Assembly (NCBI RefSeq): GCF_003339845.1
Contig: NZ_PPTR01000007.1
Location: 62,001 to 126,000, forward strand
DNA length: 64,000 nt
Source of the DNA: Gordonibacter sp. 28C
Lineage (GTDB): Bacteria; Actinomycetota; Coriobacteriia; Coriobacteriales; Eggerthellaceae
Direction of reading: 5' to 3'
The notes beneath the pieces were generated by a model. That model did not search any database. It was not told the DNA's origin and saw nothing but the letters and a program-made list of their open reading frames with translations. Position numbers and translations under genes: made by a program. Numbering within the stretch: the stretch's first letter is position 1; each line of letters starts with the position of its first letter. Positions 1 through 7,101 of the stretch are shown here, in pieces.

Positions 1-601
1 GCGCGCGTTTCGCCATGTCGTGGCCGGCCACGTCGCGGAAATCGAGGGACGCGCGCGTTCGGGAGGGACGCACGGGGGCCAGGGCCGCGAACTCGCCCGT
101 GCGGAAGTCGGCGAGCGTGCGGGCGGCGCGCAGCTCGAGGCCGTCGATGGCCACGAGCCGCTCCGGCGCCGCGGCGCACACGAGCCGCGCCCCCAGGTCC
201 CGGGCGCGCAACGCGTAGGCCAGAAGCCCGTCGACGGGCCGAACGGCTCCCTCGAGCGAGAGCTCGCCCACGAAGAGCGCGCCCTCGGCGACGCGCGGGT
301 CCACCTGGCCCGTCGCCGCGAGCAGGCTCACCGCGATGGGCAGGTCGAAGCCCGACCCGGTCTTGCGCAGCGATCCGGGCGCGAGGTTCACCACCACCCG
401 CTCGTTCGGCATGGAGAACCCCGTCGCCCGCAGGGCGGCGCGCACGCGCTCGCGGGCCTCCTGCACGGCGGCGTCGGGCATGCCCACGATGCAGAACGCC
501 GGGATGCCGCTTCCCACGACCACCTCCACGTCCACCGGCACGGCCTCCACGCCGCGCAGCGTGGCGCCCTGCACGGCGAACCTTCCGTACACGCCGCTCA
601 C
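1..601 (-). CDS. comM: Mg-chelatase-like ATPase ComM/YifB, N-terminal part (cut by window edge)
   Basis: This is the first 200 or so residues of a YifB/ComM AAA+ family protein; the rest lies beyond the left edge. The translation shows the typical N-terminal domain, with segments such as VSGVYGRFAVQG, GSGIPAFCIVGMPD, NERVVVNLAPGSLRKTGS, LPIAVSLLAATGQ and FVGELSLEGAVRPVDG. Family members act on DNA during natural transformation (a branch-migration helicase in some species); here the role is assigned by family only. The GTG start at 601 overlaps the yraN stop by four bases (GTGA), so the two are translationally coupled. The ATPase motifs are not inside the window. Confidence 0.9.
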   Translation of the reverse strand, partial: MSGVYGRFAVQGATLRGVEAVPVDVEVVVGSGIPAFCIVGMPDAAVQEARERVRAALRATGFSMPNERVVVNLAPGSLRKTGSGFDLPIAVSLLAATGQVDPRVAEGALFVGELSLEGAVRPVDGLLAYALRARDLGARLVCAAAPERLVAIDGLELRAARTLADFRTGEFAALAPVRPSRTRASLDFRDVAGHDMAKRA

Positions 602-1128
602 CCCGCCGAGAACGCGCTTATATGGTGGCGCACGAGCGCGCGGTCGGGAGCCACCGCCACGAGCGAAACCACGTCGAAGCGCACCGGCACGTCGACCACG
701 TCGTAATCTTGCAGGAAAAGCGCCGCTATGCGCTCGTAGCGGTTGCGCTTGGCCGCGTCCACCGCCTCGGACGGCAACCCCTTCTCGGTGTTCGATCGCG
801 TCTTGACCTCCACGAACACGAGCGCGTCGCCGTCCCGCGCGATGATGTCGGCCTCGCCGGCGGCGCACGTCCAGTTGCGCTCGATGATCTCGTAGCCCAG
901 CCGGTCGAGGAAGCGCGCGGCGGCGTCCTCCCCGCGCCGCCCGAGCTCCTGGTTGCGCCGGCCCTGCGAACGCGCGTCCCCGCCGGCCGCTTTCTTCTTC
1001 CGATTCCCCCTCGAACCCGACGTCCGTCGCTTGCCGGACCCGGAGGTGCCGCTCGGACCCTCCCCTTCCCTGCCTGCAACGTCTTCTTGCGGCCGTTCCC
1101 TCACGGCCGCGGTGCCGATCTCTTCCAT
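598..1128 (-). CDS. yraN: YraN/UPF0102 family nuclease-like protein
   Basis: A 176-residue protein. The C-terminal 120 residues are a UPF0102 endonuclease-fold domain: GRRGEDAAARFLDRLGY, then GEADIIARDGDALVFVEVK, the restriction-enzyme-like E-x(n)-D-x(n)-ExK arrangement, then a stretch similar to SEAVDAAKRNRYERIAALFL. The first 55 residues are a charged, low-complexity, Gly/Arg/Lys-rich extension that typical YraN proteins of about 120 residues lack. The cellular role of the family is not settled. It sits between rnhB and comM, the usual neighbourhood, and overlaps the comM start. Confidence 0.9.
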   Translation of the reverse strand: MEEIGTAAVRERPQEDVAGREGEGPSGTSGSGKRRTSGSRGNRKKKAAGGDARSQGRRNQELGRRGEDAAARFLDRLGYEIIERNWTCAAGEADIIARDGDALVFVEVKTRSNTEKGLPSEAVDAAKRNRYERIAALFLQDYDVVDVPVRFDVVSLVAVAPDRALVRHHISAFSAG

Positions 1129-1456
1129 GCGATGCCCCTTTCTTCTCTACGGGCATCATAGAGCCGCAACCTTGCCGGGGAACCGTCGCGGAGACCTGCC
1201 GGGAGCCGGTCGAAGCCTGCACGTACCTTGCACGTCCGCCGTGCGAAGCTTTCGCGAACCTTGCACGGATCCAACGCGGATCTAGCGCGTTTTCGCCGCC
1301 GGGTGCGACCTCTTGCGATCGCCGCAGGTCAAACAGGGGAATGGGGGAAGCTGCGCGGTTGGAAGCCCATGCGGGGAACCTGCGGTCGCGCCGGTGGAAA
1401 ACACGGCGCGCGACGCGAGCCGGGGCGGATGCGGCCGCAGGACCGGGAAAAAGCGC
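1129..1456. other. intergenic region, no gene seen
   Basis: There are 328 bases between the rnhB stop and the yraN start. I see no convincing ORF, RNA gene or long inverted repeat. Two partly similar direct segments (CTTGCACG at about 1227 and 1262) are the only repetition noticed. A promoter for yraN-comM may lie here, but no clear -10/-35 pair stands out. Confidence 0.5.
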
Positions 1457-2245
1457 CTAGAACAGGGTGGGCTGCGTGAAGGCCGCGCAGAACGAGACGC
1501 GGTGGATGGGCGTGAGCCCGTGGCGCTTGATGGCCTCGATGTGCGCGGGGCTCGCGTACCCTTTGCAGGCGTCGAAGCCGTACTCGGGGTACTCTTCAGC
1601 GTAGCGGCACATGAGCGCGTCGCGCTCGACCTTCGCCACGACGGAGGCGGCGGCTATGGAGGCGCAGCGCGCGTCGCCTTTGACCACGTTGACCTCGCGC
1701 TCGTCGAGGCGCAGCGGGTTGCCGTCGAGCAGGACGACGTCGGGCCGCACGCCGGACGCCTCGATGCGCGCCACGGCGCGCCTGAAAGCCGTGACGAGCG
1801 AGGCCGTCATGCCCGCCGCGTCGATGTCGGCCGCTTCCACGTACTCGACGCACCACGCCACGGCCACCCGCTTGACCTCGAGCGCGATGCGCTCGCGCAC
1901 CTCGGGTTTGAGCTGCTTGGAATCGTTGAGGCCGTCCACGGCGGGCTCGAAGGGCAGCACCACGGCGCCAACCGCGAGGGGCCCCGCGAGGGGCCCGCGG
2001 CCCACCTCGTCGAGCCCCACGACCACGCTCGCCCCGCGGTCCTTCGCCAGAGCCCGCTCGTAGGCGTAGAGCGCCGCCAACCGCTCGCTTTCGGCGCGCT
2101 CGGCCTCGATGCGGCGGCGCGCCACCTCCACGGCGTCGCGCACGCCCTTGCGCGCGTCGGCCACGAGCGACCGCTCGAGCACGGCGAACTCCCGCGCGTC
2201 CGCCTCCTGCAGGCGGCGCTTGATCTCGGCGACCGTCAAACCCAT
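1457..2245 (-). CDS. rnhB: ribonuclease HII
   Basis: A 262-residue type 2 RNase H that cleaves the RNA strand of RNA-DNA hybrids and removes misincorporated ribonucleotides. The hallmark GLDEVGRGPLAGP is at residues 78-89, with catalytic Asp79 and Glu80. Further conserved blocks are LNDSKQL, LLDGNPLRL (third catalytic Asp), VVKGDARCASIAAASVVAK (fourth) and YASPAHIEAIKRHGLTPIHR. About 70 residues precede the catalytic core, as in Bacillus-type RnhB, with a helical N-terminal segment starting MGLTVAEIKRRL. It lies upstream of yraN and comM on the same strand, a common association, with a 328-base gap. Confidence 0.97.
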   Translation of the reverse strand: MGLTVAEIKRRLQEADAREFAVLERSLVADARKGVRDAVEVARRRIEAERAESERLAALYAYERALAKDRGASVVVGLDEVGRGPLAGPLAVGAVVLPFEPAVDGLNDSKQLKPEVRERIALEVKRVAVAWCVEYVEAADIDAAGMTASLVTAFRRAVARIEASGVRPDVVLLDGNPLRLDEREVNVVKGDARCASIAAASVVAKVERDALMCRYAEEYPEYGFDACKGYASPAHIEAIKRHGLTPIHRVSFCAAFTQPTLF

Positions 2246-2506
2246 GGGCTTCGCACCCTCTCATGTTCGCACGGCCGCCCTCGGCGGCCGCGTCGCACCT
2301 TCTCGTCTCGCCCTCCATGATAACAGTTCGCGCGCAGCGCGAGAACAACCGCGGGACGACTCAGCGGGCGAGCGCGGCGGCTGCGCACTCGCGCGAAGCG
2401 CGCTAACGGATGCCCGAGCTTGCGCGCGAACAATCTCCCAGGTTGCCCCGGCAGGCGAGCGCAGCGACGCCTGCATGCGGCCGCAGGCCGCATAACGGAC
2501 GCACGG
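2246..2506. other. intergenic spacer with small palindromes
   Basis: This is the stretch between the rnhB start and repeat family A copy 1. It contains short GC hairpins: ATGCGGCC-gca-GGCCGCAT at 2475-2493, and GCAGGCG paired with CGCCTGC just before it. It also contains a CGCGCGAAGCGCG-like palindrome near 2390-2403, a form that also precedes the other two family A copies. No gene seen. Confidence 0.5.
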
Positions 2507-2669
2507 GTTGGCGTAGTAAGACAGCGAGGCCCGCCCTCGTGCTCGAGATCGTGGGGATGGCGGAAGCGAAGCGTACTTCGGTACGCGAGTTTCCGACATC
2601 GCCGCGAGATCGGGCACGAGGGCGGGCCGCAGCGTCGAGAAGTTGCGCGGGCCGTAGGCCCGCGCAACT
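2507..2669 (+). repeat. structured repeat family A, copy 1 (downstream of rplS)
   Basis: One of three related elements (others at 4307-4472 and 44984-45145). Read on the plus strand it starts GTTGGCGTAGTAAG. It then forms a long hairpin over 2528-2628, with outer arms GGCCCGCCCTCGTGC (2528-2542) and GCACGAGGGCGGGCC (2614-2628) and a tip GCGTAC-TTCG-GTACGC (2571-2586). After a conserved CGCAGCGTCGAGAAG linker comes a second hairpin, GTTGCGCGGGCC-gta-GGCCCGCGCAAC (2642-2668). The second hairpin begins three bases past the rplS stop and may also terminate rplS transcription. Stem sequences differ between copies but stay paired. Short ORFs running through it are not conserved in one frame and look spurious. 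Confidence 0.85.
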
Positions 2670-2671
2670 CA

Positions 2672-3019
2672 TTAGCGGTAAGACTTCTCTTTGATCTTGG
2701 CGGCCTTGCCCACCTTGTCGCGCAGGTAGTAGAGCTTGGCGCGACGCACGTCGCCCTGGCGCACGACCTCGATCTTCTCGATCTTCGGGGAATGCACGGG
2801 GAACGTGCGCTCCACGCCGATGGAGAAGCTGACCTTGCGCACCGTGAACGTCTCGCGGCTCGAGATGCCGTGGCGGCGGATGACGTCGCCCTGGAACACC
2901 TGGACGCGCTCGCGGTTGCCCTCGACGATGCGGTAGTGGACCTTAACGTTGTCGCCCACGTTGAAGTCGGGGAGGTCCTGCTTGATCTGCTGCTGTTCGA
3001 TGGCGCGAATGATGTCCAT
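2672..3019 (-). CDS. rplS: 50S ribosomal protein L19
   Basis: A 115-residue L19 located at the 30S-50S interface. It is recognised by [53 protein letters not shown] and the C-terminal [18 protein letters not shown]. Length and motifs are normal. In most Gram-positives rplS directly follows trmD; here trmD ends about 27 kb away, so rplS is separated from its usual operon and has its own promoter (3087-3115). A family A repeat follows immediately. Confidence 0.98.
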   Translation of the reverse strand: MDIIRAIEQQQIKQDLPDFNVGDNVKVHYRIVEGNRERVQVFQGDVIRRHGISSRETFTVRKVSFSIGVERTFPVHSPKIEKIEVVRQGDVRRAKLYYLRDKVGKAAKIKEKSYR

Positions 3020-3086
3020 GTTCGTTATCCTTCTATGCGTTCAGATTGAATCTCGTATCGTGTTCTGTGGAAAGACACAATTGGAC

Positions 3087-3115
3087 AGTATACTGCCCCA
3101 TGTCCTCCCGCGCAA
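3087..3115 (-). promoter_or_regulatory. predicted sigma-70-type promoter of rplS
   Basis: On the minus strand there is TTGCGC (3115-3110), a 17-base spacer and TATACT (3092-3087), about 68 bases upstream of the rplS start. The -10 is close to consensus and the spacing ideal. This fits rplS being transcribed on its own after separation from trmD. Confidence 0.65.
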
Positions 3116-3193
3116 GGAAAAAACCGTCACCTTCCTGCAATTTTTCCCCAAACCGCCCCGCGCTCCACGCAAAGCCCAAATTCGCCGCGCACC

Positions 3194-3526
3194 TTAAACG
3201 AGCGTGAGCAGCGCGTAGGCGACCACGCCGGACACCGCGCACCAGAGCAGCGACTTCGTCCTCCATGCCACGAGCGCCACCACGCCGGCGGCGACGAGCG
3301 GCGCGGCGGCCGACCAAAGGCCCGCGTCGAACATGCCGGGAGAGAGCAGGTCGTTCGCCACCAACGCCGCGAAGGCGGCCGGCGGGATGAACCCGAGCGC
3401 CCGCTCCACGCCCTCGGGCAGCTGCCTTCCCTTGAGCGCGAAAAGCGGCACCGTGCGGCACACGAGCATCGTGGCCGCGCAGCACGCCAGCACCACGAGG
3501 AAGTCGCCCCAGCCCATGGCCTCCAT
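3194..3526 (-). CDS. azlD: AzlD-family branched-chain amino acid exporter small subunit
   Basis: A 110-residue integral membrane protein with about four hydrophobic segments and the family pattern CRTVPLFALKGRQLPEGVERAL followed by FIPPAAFAALVANDLL. AzlD works with AzlC as a two-component exporter of branched-chain amino acids or analogues. The ATG overlaps the azlC stop by one base (TGATG), so the pair is translationally coupled. Substrate is assigned from the family only. Confidence 0.9.
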   Translation of the reverse strand: MEAMGWGDFLVVLACCAATMLVCRTVPLFALKGRQLPEGVERALGFIPPAAFAALVANDLLSPGMFDAGLWSAAAPLVAAGVVALVAWRTKSLLWCAVSGVVAYALLTLV

Positions 3527-4212
3527 CAGACGCGCTCCTTCGCCCAGGTGAACGCCAGCGCCGCCGCGACGCCCGCCAACGCGCCCACAAGGATGGCGGG
3601 CCCGCCCAGCCCCGCGGCCTTGCACGCGAACACGCCCGCGGCGGCCACGCCGGCGGCCACGAGGTTCGCCGGCGTGGCCTTCTGCGTGACCAGCAGGCAG
3701 ATGAATATGGAGGTCATGGCGAACGACGCGATGGCCAACGGCACGCCTATGGCGTTGCCCACGAGCACGCCGACGACGTTCGAGAGCGCCCAGGAGCTCT
3801 GCGAGAGCAGGTTCACCAGCGTGGCGCGGCCCACCGACCAATCGCCCGCCTCGAACATCGCCGTGTTCACGCCGTAGCTCTCGTCGGTCACGGTGGCGGA
3901 GAACAGGAACGCCAGGCGCTTCTTCACGCCCTTGCACGCGGGCGCGAAGGAGGCGGAGTACAGCATCTGGCGCGTGTTCACCAGCGACACGCTGGCGATG
4001 ATGGACGCGAGCGGCGAGCCTGTCAGCCACATGTTCGGGATCATGAACTGCCCCGCGCCCGAGTAGAACAGCGCGGACAGCAGGAACACCTGCAGCCCGT
4101 TCAGCCCGATGGAGGCGCACAGGATGCCGCAGGGCACGCCGATGGCCACGTAGCCCAGCATGATGGGCAGCGCGGCGGAAAACGATTGCTTGATGTGGTC
4201 CCCGGAAAGCAT
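3526..4212 (-). CDS. azlC: AzlC-family branched-chain amino acid permease
   Basis: A 228-residue, multi-pass membrane protein and the large subunit of an AzlCD exporter. Typical blocks include SFSAALPIMLGYVAIGVPCG, LLSALFYSGAGQFM, VSLVNTRQMLYSASFAP and LFSATVTDESYGVN. The chosen start at 4212 gives the normal length; a longer frame upstream has no family similarity and runs into repeat family A. It is co-translated with azlD. Confidence 0.92.
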   Translation of the reverse strand: MLSGDHIKQSFSAALPIMLGYVAIGVPCGILCASIGLNGLQVFLLSALFYSGAGQFMIPNMWLTGSPLASIIASVSLVNTRQMLYSASFAPACKGVKKRLAFLFSATVTDESYGVNTAMFEAGDWSVGRATLVNLLSQSSWALSNVVGVLVGNAIGVPLAIASFAMTSIFICLLVTQKATPANLVAAGVAAAGVFACKAAGLGGPAILVGALAGVAAALAFTWAKERV

Positions 4213-4306
4213 AGCCCAACGATTATACAAGTTTCCCGCGAGCGCGCAACGGCGGATGGGTCGCGCCGCCCCGCGCTTCGCGCGAAGCGCGAAAACCGCC
4301 GCCCAG

Positions 4307-4472
4307 GTTGGCGCTAGTAAGCCAGCGAGGCCCGTCCTCGTGCCCGAGATCGTGGGGATGGCGGGGGCGTGGCGTACTTCGGTACGCGAGCCCCCGGCAT
4401 CGCCGCGAGATCGGGTGCGAGGGCGGGCCGCAGCGTCGAGGGGGTTCCGGCGGCCGGCAGGCCGCCGGAACC
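4307..4472 (+). repeat. structured repeat family A, copy 2 (downstream of dgt)
   Basis: Same architecture as copy 1: GTTGGCGCTAGTAAG, a long hairpin 4329-4429 with apex GCGTAC-TTCG-GTACGC (4372-4387), the linker CGCAGCGTCGAG, then a 13-bp hairpin GGTTCCGGCGGCC-ggca-GGCCGCCGGAACC (4443-4472). The outer stem contains three T-G wobble pairs on the plus strand. The last base of the short hairpin lies inside the dgt stop codon. A CGCGAAGCGCG palindrome precedes it, as in the other copies. Confidence 0.85.
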
Positions 4473-5515
4473 TAGTAATGCAGCGAATGCGGGATGAACA
4501 GCTGCTGGAAGAGGTTCTTGGCATAGCGGTCGGTCATGCCGGCCACGTAGTCGCTCACGGCGCGCAGGTCGTCGCCCTCGGCGATGGCGCGGTACTCCTC
4601 GGGCACCTCGCCGATATGCGCGACGTAGTAGTCGAACAGGCTGCCGACAAGGCGCGTGGCCTTGTCCACCTCCGCCATGACGACGGGCGCCGTGTACACG
4701 CGCGCGAACAGGAAGGCGCGCAGCTCCATCATGGCGTTCCACACCGGGTCGCTCATGCGGATGTCGTCGCACGCGGCCGACGTCTCCACCATGTCCATGA
4801 CGAGCGTCTGGATGCGCGAGGAGTGGTCGGGGCCCAGCACGGCGTGCGTCGTGTCGGGCAGATCGGCCTCGGACAGGATGCCCGCGCGGATGGCGTCGTC
4901 GATGTCGTGGTTCACGTAGGCGATGCGATCGGCGGTGCCCACGATGCGGCCCTCGAGCGTCTCGGCGCGCAGGTTGCCCGTGTGGCACAAAATGCCGTCG
5001 CGCACCTCGGGCGTGAGGTTCAGGCCCTTGCCGCCGTTCTCGATGAGCTCGACCACGCGCAGGCTCTGCTCGTTGTGCCGGTAGAGCGCCGCCGCCTCGC
5101 GCGAGTTCGGGTCGATGCCCTTGTGGCGCGCCAGGCTCTGGGCGAGCGCCTCCTCGCCCGTATGGCCGAACGGCGTGTGCCCCAGGTCGTGGCCGAGCGA
5201 GATGGCCTCGGTGAGGTCCTCGTTCAGGCCGAGGGCTCGGGCGATGGTGCGCGCGATCTGCGCGACCTCGAGCGTATGGGTGAGCCGGGTGCGGAAATGG
5301 TCGCCCTCGGCGGCCAGGAACACCTGCGTCTTGTGCGACAGGCGGCGGAACGACTTCGTGTGCAGGATCTTGTCGCGATCGCGCTGGTAGTCGTTGCGCA
5401 GGATGTCGGGCTCGGTCGAGCGCGCGCGGCCCTCGCTCTCGTCGGAGAACGCGGCGTCGTCCGCCAGCGTCCCGTGCTCGCGCTGCTCCTGGTCTTCGCG
5501 GTAGATGATGCGCAT
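4472..5515 (-). CDS. dgt: deoxyguanosinetriphosphate triphosphohydrolase-like protein
   Basis: A 347-residue HD-superfamily dNTPase (Dgt type 2 length). It hydrolyses dNTPs to deoxynucleosides and triphosphate. The metal-binding motif is visible: His80 in RTRLTHTLEVAQIAR, His109-Asp110 in SLGHDLGHTPFGHTGEEAL and a later Asp in YVNHDIDDAIRAG. The N-terminal RSTEPDILRNDYQRDRDKI and KSFRRLSHKTQVFLAAEGDH are typical. It stands alone on the minus strand downstream of mtnA (64 bases apart). The stop codon abuts repeat family A copy 2. Confidence 0.93.
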   Translation of the reverse strand: MRIIYREDQEQREHGTLADDAAFSDESEGRARSTEPDILRNDYQRDRDKILHTKSFRRLSHKTQVFLAAEGDHFRTRLTHTLEVAQIARTIARALGLNEDLTEAISLGHDLGHTPFGHTGEEALAQSLARHKGIDPNSREAAALYRHNEQSLRVVELIENGGKGLNLTPEVRDGILCHTGNLRAETLEGRIVGTADRIAYVNHDIDDAIRAGILSEADLPDTTHAVLGPDHSSRIQTLVMDMVETSAACDDIRMSDPVWNAMMELRAFLFARVYTAPVVMAEVDKATRLVGSLFDYYVAHIGEVPEEYRAIAEGDDLRAVSDYVAGMTDRYAKNLFQQLFIPHSLHY

Positions 5516-5579
5516 GAGGCTTCCTCTCGTCGCGCGCGGCTCGCGGCCGCGCTCTTGAGCCTTCCCGTTCAGTGTAGCA

Positions 5580-6677
<1,098 letters not shown>

Positions 6678-6773
6678 GGAGGTTCCTTTCGGGTCGATGG
6701 AGCCATTCTAACCCAAGAAGCCGACCGAAGCGCGCGGGCCGAACGGCACCCAAACAGGCAAACCGCCGCGCAC

Positions 6774-6936
6774 GGCACGAAAATCACCGATTCTCTGCAT
6801 CCGAAAGCCCCCTTGGGCAGACCCTTCCATCTTCGGATCAACGCGACCTGCGAAAACGTATCCGACGGGTGGACGGCGCATGGCGAGGGGACTCCTCGCC
6901 AGCCCTCAGAGGCAGAGAATCGGTGATTTTCGTGCC
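6774..6936. repeat. MITE-like inverted-repeat element
   Basis: Perfect 25-base inverted repeats (6774-6798 and 6912-6936; outer end GGCACGAAAATCACC) bound a 163-base element in the 424-base gap between mtnA and the divergent P-type ATPase gene. Inside are smaller stems: ATCCGAA...TTCGGAT near 6799-6838 and GGCGAGG-ggact-CCTCGCC near 6893. A 17-base part of the right arm, ATCGGTGATTTTCGTGC, recurs at 11113-11129. It encodes no plausible protein. It could act as a structured leader of mtnA, but no known riboswitch core was recognised. Confidence 0.75.
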
Positions 6937-7101
6937 AAGAAGGCCGCCCTCGGTGCCGCGGCGACGAGCCTCGTAATGGCTTTGCTACCGGGCCTTCACG
7001 GTTTGGAGGACGGCGGCCGGGGCGGGGTATCGTGAGCCGCAGCGGGCGCATCGCGACGCATGCGCTCGCTATCGCCGTCCCGTCTCGAAAGGAAGCGCCC
7101 C

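Noticed and set aside
2410-2694. Short ORFs through the family A repeats as real small proteins
   Set aside because: The open frame differs between copies, codon use is not gene-like, and the conserved feature is base pairing, not peptide sequence.
6678-6773. SAM or other riboswitch in the mtnA leader
   Set aside because: Inverted repeats are present, but they form a bounded element with perfect ends; no known riboswitch core was recognised.
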